This document shows positions 10,620-18,407 of a stretch of 64,000 nt of DNA, in pieces. The position numbers and the translations under genes were made by a program. Within the stretch, counting starts at the first letter, position 1; every line of letters begins with the position of its first letter. Origin of the DNA: an uncultured Ramlibacter sp. (GTDB taxonomy: Bacteria > Pseudomonadota > Gammaproteobacteria > Burkholderiales > Burkholderiaceae_C). The notes beneath the pieces are model-generated. The model was not told the origin of the DNA and searched no databases. It saw only the letters and a list, made by a program, of their open reading frames with translations. The stretch covers positions 1 to 64,000 of the forward strand of contig NZ_CAKZHQ010000048.1 in NCBI RefSeq assembly GCF_936925435.1. Direction: 5' to 3'.

Positions 10620-11288
10620 ATGCAGCTACCTGTTAACTTTGACAGTGCGAGCCTGGACGGCATCCTCAGCGACTGGGCCAGCGCATTGCGCGAGTTTTCG
10701 GTGGAGGCAGTGGCCGTGCTGGGACCGGATCCGTTCGGAACCATCGAGGACCGCCAGGTCATGGCCGTGCATCCACCTCTGGTTGCGGATGCCGCTACCG
10801 CATTGGCCGAGAGCCGGGATTTCGGCGCCCCGTGGCGCGACTCCGATGCGCCGCTGGTGGCCTGGCAGCACATCGCCAAATCAGACCAGCTTGCGTCCAG
10901 CCGCTGGCGCCTGCTCTGGCTGGCCCATGGCTTCCAGACCGTCGTGCGCGTGGAATTCACGCTGCCAGCGGGCCGTGCCTTCGAATGCTTCATGTTCAGC
11001 CCGCGCGAGTTGACCGACAGATCAGAGGCTGCATCGCTGGCATGGTCGGCGCTCAACATCTGGCCGGTGATCAGGCGCTGCATCGCGCAGGAGCGATCCA
11101 CGCTGAGCCCGCGCGAGCGCGAATGCCTGGTCCTTGCATTCCAGGGGATGACGGCGCGTGAAACCGGGCAGCGCCTGCGGTGCAGTGAACGCACCGTGAA
11201 CTACCACCTGGCCAATGCGATGGGAAAACTCAAGGTCGACAACAAGCTGGCTGCGATCCAGCGAGCCTGCTGGATCGGCGCTCTCTAG
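10620..11288 (+). CDS. LuxR-family transcriptional regulator
   Basis: A 222-residue regulator. The C-terminal 60 residues are a GerE/LuxR helix-turn-helix (LSPRERECLVLAFQGMTARE followed by CSERTVNYHLANAMGKL). The N-terminal ~150 residues have the size and alpha/beta pattern of autoinducer-binding domains, with scattered Trp residues, but I cannot identify the ligand. No LuxI-type synthase is in the window. It is divergent from the CqsS-like kinase with about 135 nt between the chosen start codons, so the two may share a control region. Confidence 0.85.
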   Translation: MQLPVNFDSASLDGILSDWASALREFSVEAVAVLGPDPFGTIEDRQVMAVHPPLVADAATALAESRDFGAPWRDSDAPLVAWQHIAKSDQLASSRWRLLWLAHGFQTVVRVEFTLPAGRAFECFMFSPRELTDRSEAASLAWSALNIWPVIRRCIAQERSTLSPRERECLVLAFQGMTARETGQRLRCSERTVNYHLANAMGKLKVDNKLAAIQRACWIGAL

Positions 11289-11323
11289 CGGCCGGACCTG
11301 GTCGCGGTGGGCAGCCAGCTGTG

Positions 11324-11352
11324 CTGACAGGCTGATGGGCTTTCGGTTTATA
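11324..11352 (+). promoter_or_regulatory. Sigma-70-type promoter
   Basis: CTGACA (11324-11329) and TTTATA (11347-11352) are separated by 17 nt, upstream of the coiled-coil gene starting at 11379. The expected transcript start near 11359 gives a leader of about 20 nt. Confidence 0.5.
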
Positions 11353-11378
11353 TTGCGGCACACTTTCATTGCACTGCC

Positions 11379-12299
11379 ATGGCCGATTCCGATCGCACCG
11401 CTTCCCTGATGACTCCTGCCAAGCTGGCGCAGGTCAGCCGTCCGAAGGCGGCAGTGTCGCCCGCCGCCTACCTGGACCGGATGGCAGCCGACGCGGGCCA
11501 CATGCATCTGCACCAGTTGGCCCAGCTGCGTGGCGTGCTGGAAACCCATGCACGGGCCCGCGATCCCGCACCAATCGCCAAGGAGTTGGCCCAACTGGCC
11601 AAAACCTTGTCCGACCTTGATTTCGCTCTGCTGGAGGCGCGCGGCTGGTGGGCGCGCACCACCGGCAAGGGGCGTAGCACCAGCGGGGAGTTTGCGGCGC
11701 AGGTCGAACAGATCGACGCGACGGCCCAGGCCCTGGCGTTGCAGGTGCAGAAACTGCACAAGCGCCAGCAAGCCGAAGCTGTGGCGACCGAGCGCACCCT
11801 GGTCGAGTTCGAAGTGGAGTGCCGCGCGATCGACAAGCTCGTGGAACAGGGCGCGCGCTGGCTGCAGGACATGCGCAAGCAGCTGCAGGAGCGCAGCGCT
11901 GCCGCAACCGGCGAACAGAGCCAGCAGCAGCTGCGTGAGGATGCCGGCCGCTGCGACATCCTGATTGCGCGCCTGAAGCTCTTGCGCGATGTCGTTGCCG
12001 CCGCCCAGGCGGTGCACGAGCAGGCGCGGGGCACGGCCGCGCAACGGGCGACGGTGCTGCAGATGCTGCAACAGGTGCTGGCATCGGACGTCAAGGCATG
12101 GCAGGGCAGGATGCCCGCGCTGGCCGCCCAGGCCGCGCAGGGCAAGCCCCCATCGCTGGAGGGCGCAATGGAGACCCACCAGGAGTTGCAGCTGTGCATC
12201 AGGCAATGCATCGCCGACGGCGAAACCCTGCGGGCCCAGGAGGATGCGCTGGCGGCTGCCCTGGCCGGATTTGGTCGCTTGCTGGACGCCGCGGGCTGA
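11379..12299 (+). CDS. Coiled-coil protein, weakly TelA-like
   Basis: A 306-residue, Ala/Gln-rich, mostly helical cytoplasmic protein with no signal peptide or membrane segment. Long heptad-like stretches run through residues 100-220 and a [15 protein letters not shown] block sits near 150. The C-terminal part ([20 protein letters not shown] followed by [20 protein letters not shown]) loosely recalls the TelA/KlaA tellurite-resistance family, in which long helices end in a conserved P.W..Q block, but the match is weak. It has its own promoter and lies 22 nt upstream of coaX, possibly co-transcribed. Function unknown. Confidence 0.7.
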   Translation: MADSDRTASLMTPAKLAQVSRPKAAVSPAAYLDRMAADAGHMHLHQLAQLRGVLETHARARDPAPIAKELAQLAKTLSDLDFALLEARGWWARTTGKGRSTSGEFAAQVEQIDATAQALALQVQKLHKRQQAEAVATERTLVEFEVECRAIDKLVEQGARWLQDMRKQLQERSAAATGEQSQQQLREDAGRCDILIARLKLLRDVVAAAQAVHEQARGTAAQRATVLQMLQQVLASDVKAWQGRMPALAAQAAQGKPPSLEGAMETHQELQLCIRQCIADGETLRAQEDALAAALAGFGRLLDAAG

Positions 12300-12321
12300 G
12301 CTGCGCGGCCAGGCTGCAACC

Positions 12322-13089
12322 ATGCCCTTTCTCGCCATCGACATCGGCAATACCCGCCTGAAATGGGCCCTGTATGACGCGCCGCGCCCCGGCGCTGCCC
12401 TGCAGGCGCAAGGTGCCGAATTCCTCGAGAACATCGACAAGCTGGCCGACGGCCCGTGGAGCGCCATTGCCTGCCCGGACCGCATGCTCGGCTGCGCCGT
12501 AGCGGCCGATGCCATCAAGCGCCGCGTCCAGGAGCAGATGGAGGAGCTGTGGGACATCCCGGCCCAATGGGTGGTCGCCAGCGCGGCCGAGGCAGGCCTG
12601 GTCAACGGCTATGACCACCCGGCCCGGCTGGGCGCCGACCGCTGGGTGGCGATGGTCGGGGCCCGGCACCATCTTCTGGCCCAGGGGGCGCCCAGGCCAC
12701 TGGTGGTGGTGATGGTGGGCACGGCCGTGACCGTCGAAGCGGTCGATGCCGATGGCCGCTTTCTGGGCGGATTCATCCTGCCCGGCCACGGCATCATGCT
12801 GCGGGCGCTGGAGTCGGGCACGGCCGGCCTGCACGTGCCGACCGGCGAGGTGTGCGAGTTTCCCACCAACACCAGCGACGCTCTGACCAGCGGCGGCACC
12901 TATGCCATTGCAGGGGCCATCGAGCGGATGGTCCAGCACGTGCGCCGCCATTGCGGCGCCGAGCCGGCCTGCTACATGACCGGCGGCGCGGGCTGGAAGA
13001 TGGCGCCCAGCATGTCCGTTGCTTTCGAGCTGGTGGACAGCCTGATCTTCGATGGGCTGCTGGAAATCGCCAGGCTGCGCTTCGGCTAG
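12322..13089 (+). CDS. coaX: Type III pantothenate kinase CoaX
   Basis: Phosphorylates pantothenate, the first step of coenzyme A synthesis; type III enzymes are insensitive to CoA feedback and need a monovalent cation. The 255-residue length is typical. Motifs: phosphate-binding loop [11 protein letters not shown] at residues 5-15, [13 protein letters not shown] with the catalytic Asp near residue 108, [20 protein letters not shown], and a C-terminal [10 protein letters not shown]. The stop codon shares the palindrome CTAG (13086-13089) with the stop of the convergent DUF2817 gene. Confidence 0.95.
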   Translation: MPFLAIDIGNTRLKWALYDAPRPGAALQAQGAEFLENIDKLADGPWSAIACPDRMLGCAVAADAIKRRVQEQMEELWDIPAQWVVASAAEAGLVNGYDHPARLGADRWVAMVGARHHLLAQGAPRPLVVVMVGTAVTVEAVDADGRFLGGFILPGHGIMLRALESGTAGLHVPTGEVCEFPTNTSDALTSGGTYAIAGAIERMVQHVRRHCGAEPACYMTGGAGWKMAPSMSVAFELVDSLIFDGLLEIARLRFG

Positions 13090-14183
13090 CCCTGCAGACC
13101 GTCGGCAGCCTGGTACAGCGACTCGCTTGCCTGCTGCAGGATCTGCTCTTTCCAGCTGTCGGTGTCGGTGTAGAAGGCGTCCTTCATCTGCTGCTTGACC
13201 TGTGCCGCCAGGGCCGGCGGCGCATCAGGGTGCAGATTCAGCCAGTGCTCGCCGCGCAGCGCATGCATCACCTCCAGCACCGGCACCGTGCCGTATTCCA
13301 TCGCGATGCCGGTGTACTGCGCTTGCGGGCATTCTTCATAGACTGAGTTCCACATCAGGCCGGTGAGAAAGGCCGAGCTCGACGAGCCGTCGTAGATGGA
13401 AGTCACCGGCGTTCTGCCGCCGCCGTCCCACCAGGAGCGGGCGCGCTGCACGGCTGCATCGTCGTCGGCGCCCGCATAGATGCGCTCGCCCAGGCCGCTG
13501 GGGCCCAGCCCGGTGTGGATGTCGATCCAGCCGATGCGCGAGGCCTTGCTCCCGTAGCTGCGCAGCACCTCGCGCAACGTGCTGTTGCTCCAGGTGGGCC
13601 CGGTGCCGCCGAAGAACAAGCCTCCAGGGAACTCGTGCTGGCCGCGCGAGATGGCAGCCTGGTAGGCGGGCTCGCCATGGGTGGCGATGTACTGCGAGAT
13701 CGCCGCGTTGTTGTCGTCCGACGGCGGCCATTGGGCCGGCAGCAGCAGCGCCTGGAGCTCGCGGTAGGCGGTGTTGTCCGGCAAGGGCCGGCTGAAATCG
13801 TGGAAGTTGCGGTTCAGGTCCACGTTTTCATGCGTGGTGCGGCGGATGTGCGAAAAGCCATAAGGGTTGAGCGCATGGATGTAGAGCACGGCCACCCCGC
13901 GGGAGCGCGCGTGGTCGCGCCACGCCCTGTCGCGCAGTGCCGCCACCTGCACGCCGGTGCCGCAATAGCCTTCCACGCCATGGCAGGCGCTGGTCAGGAT
14001 CAGGAGGCTCGAGGCCAGCGCGTCGCCGTCCAGCGCCACGTCCATGGCCAGTTCTTCACCATCGCGCCCCGGCAGCGGGTGCGGCCTGGAGTCGACCTGC
14101 ACGCCGGCGTCGGCGGCGGCGTGCAGGAACTTGGCGCGGGCTTGGGCGTAGGTGGATGAGAAAGCGTCGTGGGCCCCTGTCAT
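13086..14183 (-). CDS. M14-like metallopeptidase (DUF2817)
   Basis: A 365-residue protein of the DUF2817 branch of zinc carboxypeptidases (M14-like). Key segments are [17 protein letters not shown] (zinc-binding His/Glu of the first motif), [20 protein letters not shown] with NRNFHDF, and [18 protein letters not shown] (second zinc His), with an acidic [19 protein letters not shown] near the C-terminus. The substrate is unknown; an amide or peptide bond is likely. No signal peptide is seen. The ATG overlaps the upstream M20 stop (ATGA), so the two are translationally coupled, and the 3' end overlaps coaX by 4 nt. Confidence 0.85.
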   Translation of the reverse strand: MTGAHDAFSSTYAQARAKFLHAAADAGVQVDSRPHPLPGRDGEELAMDVALDGDALASSLLILTSACHGVEGYCGTGVQVAALRDRAWRDHARSRGVAVLYIHALNPYGFSHIRRTTHENVDLNRNFHDFSRPLPDNTAYRELQALLLPAQWPPSDDNNAAISQYIATHGEPAYQAAISRGQHEFPGGLFFGGTGPTWSNSTLREVLRSYGSKASRIGWIDIHTGLGPSGLGERIYAGADDDAAVQRARSWWDGGGRTPVTSIYDGSSSSAFLTGLMWNSVYEECPQAQYTGIAMEYGTVPVLEVMHALRGEHWLNLHPDAPPALAAQVKQQMKDAFYTDTDSWKEQILQQASESLYQAADGLQG

Positions 14184-15376
14184 GCAGCCTGCTCCGCGAA
14201 CCAGGCTTCGGCCAGGCGCACCCAGTAGGTGGCGCCAAGGGGAATCAGGTCGTCGTTGAAGTCGTAGCTGGGGTTGTGCAGCATGCAGGGGCCGCCGCCG
14301 TGGCCCATCTCTCGGTGGCTGCCGTCGCCATTGGCGATGAAGCAGTAGGCACCGGGCTTGGCCTGCAGCATGTAGGAGAAGTCTTCCGCGCCCATGGTGG
14401 GCTCCTGCGCCTCGACGTTGGCTTCGCCGACGATGGACGCCATCACCTTGCGCGCGAACTCGGCCTCCTTGGGCGAGTTGATGGTGGGCGGGTAGTTGCG
14501 CACGAACTCGAATTCGCAAACGGCGTCGTGCGCCGCGCAGACATGTTCGGCCACCTGCTGCATGCGCTTTTCGATCAGGTCCAGCACTTCAAGTGTGAAG
14601 GTGCGCACCGTGCCCTGCAACTCGCAGCTGTCGGGGATCACGTTGGTCGCCTCGCCGGCGTGGATCATGGTCACGGAGATGACGCCGGCATCGACCGGCT
14701 TCTTGTTGCGGCTGATGATGGTCTGGAAGGCCTGCACCATCTGGCAGGCCACCGGCACCGGGTCGACACCGTTGTGCGGCAGGGCTGCATGGCCGCCCTT
14801 GCCGCGGATGGTGATCTTGAACTCGTTGCTCGACGCCATCACCGGGCCGGGGCTGACGGCGAACTTGCCGATCTGTGAGCCTGGCCAGTTGTGCATGCCG
14901 AACACGGCCTGCATCGGAAACTGTTCGAACAGGCCTTCCTTGATCATTTCGCGGGCACCGCCGCCGCCTTCTTCGGCGGGCTGGAAGATCAGATAGACAG
15001 TGCCATCGAAGTTGCGGTTCTTGGCGAAATGCTGGGCCGCGGCCAGCAGCATCGCCGTGTGGCCGTCATGGCCGCAGGCGTGCATCTTGCCCTGGTGCTT
15101 GCTGGCATGGCTGAAGGTGTTGAACTCCTGCATGGGCAGGGCATCCATGTCGGCACGCAGGCCGATGGCCCGGTCGCTGCTGCCGTTCTTCAGGATGCCG
15201 ACCACGCCGGTCGTGCCCAGCCCGCGGTGGATGGGAATGCCCCATTCGGTGAGCTTTTGTGCCACCACGTCGGCGGTACGCACTTCTTCGAAGCACAGTT
15301 CGGGGTGGGCGTGGATGTCGCGGCGGATGGCCGCGATGCCGGCCGCCTGGGTGACGATGGAGTCCAGGATTTTCAT
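14180..15376 (-). CDS. M20 amidohydrolase (hippurate hydrolase-like)
   Basis: A 398-residue M20D-family metal-dependent amidohydrolase, which cleaves N-acyl amino acids or amidated indoles and benzoates. Visible: RRDIHAHPELCFEE, the metal ligands in MHACGHDGHTAMLL, QPAEEGGGGAREMI, the dimerisation domain (ITIRGKGGHAALPHNGVDP), and the late metal region TMGAEDFSYML with HNPSYDFNDD. Length and motif order match N-acyl amino acid and hippurate hydrolases; the exact substrate cannot be told. It is the first gene of a two-gene unit with the DUF2817 peptidase and is divergent from the ArgE-like gene across 83 nt. Confidence 0.92.
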   Translation of the reverse strand: MKILDSIVTQAAGIAAIRRDIHAHPELCFEEVRTADVVAQKLTEWGIPIHRGLGTTGVVGILKNGSSDRAIGLRADMDALPMQEFNTFSHASKHQGKMHACGHDGHTAMLLAAAQHFAKNRNFDGTVYLIFQPAEEGGGGAREMIKEGLFEQFPMQAVFGMHNWPGSQIGKFAVSPGPVMASSNEFKITIRGKGGHAALPHNGVDPVPVACQMVQAFQTIISRNKKPVDAGVISVTMIHAGEATNVIPDSCELQGTVRTFTLEVLDLIEKRMQQVAEHVCAAHDAVCEFEFVRNYPPTINSPKEAEFARKVMASIVGEANVEAQEPTMGAEDFSYMLQAKPGAYCFIANGDGSHREMGHGGGPCMLHNPSYDFNDDLIPLGATYWVRLAEAWFAEQAA

Positions 15377-15459
15377 TGGAAGATGCGGTTGGTCGAGGCT
15401 TGCAGTCTAGCCGTGCCGCGCCGCAGGCGCCAGAGCGCGACATGCGCCAGAATGGGGTG

Positions 15460-16641
15460 ATGCAAGTTACAGCAGCTTCCTCGCAACCCAGTGCCCGCGC
15501 GCTTGAGCTGGCGCAAACTTTGGTCCGCATCAACACCGTCAGCGCCAACTCCAACCTGACCCTGATCCACTTCATTCGCGACGAACTGCAGGCCATGGGC
15601 GTGGCCAGCCGCCTGACCTATAACGCCGACCGGACCAAAGCCAATCTGTTCGCCACGCTGGGCGAGGGCAAGAGCGCCGGCGTTATCCTGTCCGGCCACA
15701 CTGACACCGTGCCCTGGGACGGCCAGGACTGGTCGTCCGATCCCTTGTCGGGTCATGTGGCCGATGGCCGGCTCTGGGGCCGCGGATCGGCCGACATGAA
15801 GGCCTTCATCGCCATCGCCCTGTCCCATGCCCGTCAGTTTGTTGACAGCCCCGCCCCCTTTGCCATCCACCTGGCCTTGAGCTACGACGAGGAAGTGGGC
15901 TGTTTGGGCGTGCGGGAACTGATTGCCGACATGCGCGACGCCGGCGTCAAGCCCCTGGCCTGCATCGTGGGCGAGCCCACTGACATGGTGCCGGCGATCG
16001 CCCACAAGGGCGTCTACCGCTACAAGTGCTGCGTGCGTGGCAAGGAGGCGCACTCCTCGCTGACCCCACAGTCGGTCAATGCCATCGAGATGGCGGCGCG
16101 GCTGGTGGGCAAGCTGCGCGACATGGCCGAGTGTTTCGAGCGCGATGAGCCGCGCTACGCCGGTTTCGATGTACCGTTTTCCACCGCCAGCGTCGGCCAG
16201 TTCCACGGCGGCATCGCCGACAACGTGGTGCCGCGCGACGCGGAGTTCCGCTATGAATTCCGCGACCTGCCAACGGCCGATGCCAAGGCGATGCAGGCGC
16301 AGGTGCTGGCCCATGCCCGCTCTCTGGAGCCGGCGATGCACAAGGTGGCGCCCGAGACGGGCTTTCGCTTCGACACGATCTGCGAAGTGCCCAGTTTCCT
16401 GGGCTCTGCAAGTGACGCTGTGACCCGGCTGGCACAGCGCCTGGCCGGTGAAAACCGCACCACGCAGGTGGCGTTCGGCACCGAGGCCGGCCTGTTCAAG
16501 CAGGCCGGCATTCCCACGGTGGTCTGCGGGCCCGGCAGCATCACCCAGGCGCACCAGCCGGACGAATACGTCTACCTGGAGCAGCTGGCGCGCTGCGAGG
16601 CCTTCATGCGCGGCCTGGCGGCCACGCGTTCACTGGACTGA
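15460..16641 (+). CDS. argE: Acetylornithine deacetylase (ArgE-type, M20)
   Basis: Deacylates N-acetylornithine to ornithine in arginine synthesis, a binuclear-metal M20A hydrolase. The 393-residue product shows the family features: VRINTVSANSNLTLI near the start, the metal ligand in VILSGHTDTVPWDGQDW, GRGSADMKAFIAIAL, LSYDEEVGCLGVREL (catalytic Glu), the dimerisation loop VRGKEAHSSLTP, and VAFGTEAGLFKQAGIPTVVC. The ATG at 15460 gives the family-like start MQVTAASSQPSARALELAQT; an in-frame ATG at 15442 is possible. ArgE versus other M20A deacetylases such as succinyl-diaminopimelate desuccinylase is judged by overall pattern. Confidence 0.85.
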   Translation: MQVTAASSQPSARALELAQTLVRINTVSANSNLTLIHFIRDELQAMGVASRLTYNADRTKANLFATLGEGKSAGVILSGHTDTVPWDGQDWSSDPLSGHVADGRLWGRGSADMKAFIAIALSHARQFVDSPAPFAIHLALSYDEEVGCLGVRELIADMRDAGVKPLACIVGEPTDMVPAIAHKGVYRYKCCVRGKEAHSSLTPQSVNAIEMAARLVGKLRDMAECFERDEPRYAGFDVPFSTASVGQFHGGIADNVVPRDAEFRYEFRDLPTADAKAMQAQVLAHARSLEPAMHKVAPETGFRFDTICEVPSFLGSASDAVTRLAQRLAGENRTTQVAFGTEAGLFKQAGIPTVVCGPGSITQAHQPDEYVYLEQLARCEAFMRGLAATRSLD

Positions 16642-16648
16642 AGCCCGC

Positions 16649-17002
16649 TTACTTCTTGCCATCCTCCGGGCCCGGCGGCACATGGCTGTTGATCTTGTTG
16701 CCAGTGTCGCGGATGGCGTCACCCGCGCTGGCGCCGGCGCTCTTGAGTGCATCGGTGGTCGACTTGGTGACCTTCTTGGTGGTCTGGGCCGGCTCGGACT
16801 TCTTGGCCTTGGTCACGGCCTTCATTTCCGGCTTATTGGGATTGGCCGCGTTGGGGTCGTTCGGGTAGACCTCGCCGGCCTTGTTGCTCTCGGTATTGGT
16901 CGGGCCCGTGGGGCTGGCCGATTGGGCATGGGCGCCCAGGGCCGCACCCAGGGTCAGGGCCAGGGCCACGGGAACGGTGCGCATGAATTTGCTGTGGATC
17001 AT
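16649..17002 (-). CDS. Small exported Lys/Ala-rich protein
   Basis: A 117-residue protein. The signal peptide is MIHSKFMRTVPVALALTLGA plus a few residues, ending at AHAQ. The mature part is polar, rich in Lys, Asn, Pro and Thr (NDPNAANPNKPEMKAVTKAK), with no Cys and no recognisable domain. AAGGAG lies about 7 nt before the ATG. It ends 8 nt after the convergent argE stop. Function unknown; small basic or disordered periplasmic proteins of this kind are often stress-related, but nothing here shows that. Confidence 0.75.
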   Translation of the reverse strand: MIHSKFMRTVPVALALTLGAALGAHAQSASPTGPTNTESNKAGEVYPNDPNAANPNKPEMKAVTKAKKSEPAQTTKKVTKSTTDALKSAGASAGDAIRDTGNKINSHVPPGPEDGKK

Positions 17003-17056
17003 GATTGGATCTCCTTGGGTTGCTAAGTGAGTCCAGTATGGGTTCGCACAGGGACG

Positions 17057-17079
17057 AAGGGGGCCGCGCGGGCCCCCTT
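17057..17079 (-). terminator. GC-rich hairpin after the solute-binding protein gene
   Basis: AAGGGGGCC (17057-17065) pairs perfectly with GGCCCCCTT (17071-17079) around GCGCG, about 50 nt downstream of the minus-strand solute-binding protein gene. Only two T residues follow on that strand, so it is a weak intrinsic terminator. Confidence 0.45.
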
Positions 17080-17129
17080 GGAATGGAAATGGATGGAGGC
17101 TGACGCAGGGGTCAGCCATTGCCTGACCT

Positions 17130-18257
17130 TCAGGTGCGGACTCTGCCGTCACCCGTCAGCATGGACAGCTCCACAAAGCTCGACGCCGCATGGTCGGTGG
17201 CCGAAAACGACACCGAGAAGCCGCCGACCGACTGATTGCCCAGCGACTCCAGGCCGCCCACCAGCGCTTCCCGCGTGAGCTTGGGGCCGGCGCGCCGCAG
17301 GCCCTCGACCATCACCTTGGCTGCCACATAGCCTTCCATGCTGGAGAAGTTGGCCTGGTGGTCGCTGCCGCCCTTCTTGACCGCCTCGGCGAATTCGCGG
17401 GCGATCGGGCGGGCCGTGTTGTAGGGCGAGGGCATGACCTGGGAGACCACAACGCCGGCGCCGTCCTTGCCCAGTTCATCGGCCAGGGCCTGCGTGCCGA
17501 CGAAGGACACGTTGTAGAAGGTGCCGCCATAGCCGGCCTTGCGGGCCGTGCGGATGAAGGCCGCGCAGGCCTTGTAGGCGCCGATCTGCACGATCGCGTC
17601 GGGCGCCGACGCCACCAGCGTCTTGACGGCGCCGGCCACGTCGACCGAGTTGCGCTCCACGGTTGCTTGGGCCACCGGCTTGATGTTCTGGCCTGCCAGG
17701 GCGAGCTCCACTCCCTCCAGGCCGGCCTTGCCGTAGGCGTCGTTCTGGTAGAAGACCGCGATCTTCTTCAGGCCCAGGCTGGTCAGTTGCTTGACGATCA
17801 GCGCGGTCTCGTCGTTGTACGAGGCGCGCATGTGGAAGGCATAGCGATTGAAGGGCTGGCGCAGCGCCATGGCGCCGGTAAACGGCGCGAAGAAGGGGAC
17901 CTTGGCCGAGATGGCCAGGGGCAGGGCTGCCAGGCAGGTCGGCGTGCCGACATAGCCGAACAGCGCCAGCGTGTCGTCGGCCACCAGCTTGCGGGTGTTG
18001 GCCACACAGCGCTCGGGCTCATAGCCATCGTCCAGATGCACCAGGTCGATCGTGCGCTTGTGCACGCCGCCCTGGGCATTGACCTGGTCGAAGTACAGGC
18101 GCGCGCCCTGGTTGAACTGGATGCCCAACTGGGCCGAGGGCCCGGTGAAGGGCGCGGACTGGCCCAGCACGATGCGGTCAGGCTGGGCGCGGACGACGGG
18201 GGCGCCGAGCACGGCGAGCGCGCCGACGGCACGCGAGAATTGGCGACGATTGAGCAT
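17130..18257 (-). CDS. ABC transporter substrate-binding protein (LivK type)
   Basis: Periplasmic binding protein of the branched-chain amino acid/amide type (peripla_BP_6), 375 residues. The signal begins MLNRRQFSRAVGALAVLGAP, with an RRxF core that could be a Tat signal. The mature part starts IVLGQSAPFTGPSAQLGIQF and contains DLVHLDDGYEPERCVANT, typical of the family. The ligand is unknown. No permease or ATPase gene is nearby, so it is an orphan of its transporter within this window. A CCTAGGG inverted repeat lies 15 nt upstream of the start and may control it. Confidence 0.9.
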   Translation of the reverse strand: MLNRRQFSRAVGALAVLGAPVVRAQPDRIVLGQSAPFTGPSAQLGIQFNQGARLYFDQVNAQGGVHKRTIDLVHLDDGYEPERCVANTRKLVADDTLALFGYVGTPTCLAALPLAISAKVPFFAPFTGAMALRQPFNRYAFHMRASYNDETALIVKQLTSLGLKKIAVFYQNDAYGKAGLEGVELALAGQNIKPVAQATVERNSVDVAGAVKTLVASAPDAIVQIGAYKACAAFIRTARKAGYGGTFYNVSFVGTQALADELGKDGAGVVVSQVMPSPYNTARPIAREFAEAVKKGGSDHQANFSSMEGYVAAKVMVEGLRRAGPKLTREALVGGLESLGNQSVGGFSVSFSATDHAASSFVELSMLTGDGRVRT

Positions 18258-18271
18258 GGAACCATTTTCTA

Positions 18272-18289
18272 CCTAGGGTCTTCCCTAGG
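18272..18289. promoter_or_regulatory. CCTAGGG inverted repeat upstream of the binding-protein gene
   Basis: CCTAGGG (18272-18278), TCTT, CCCTAGG (18283-18289): perfect 7-bp arms, 14 nt from the ATG of the solute-binding protein on the minus strand. It may be an operator or a leader hairpin. The facing oxidoreductase gene starts about 120 nt away. Confidence 0.4.
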
Positions 18290-18407
18290 GCTGACGCCCT
18301 GCTTTCGGCTCGCTGACGGGATTTTCTTAACCTGAAAGGCTCCTTTCCACCAGGCCGGCCCAAGGCGACTACCATCGTGATTGCCCCACGATCCCCGAAC
18401 CGCAAGC

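Noticed and set aside
11379-12299. Calling the coiled-coil gene telA
   Set aside because: The similarity to TelA/KlaA is confined to a loose C-terminal pattern and no tellurite genes are nearby.
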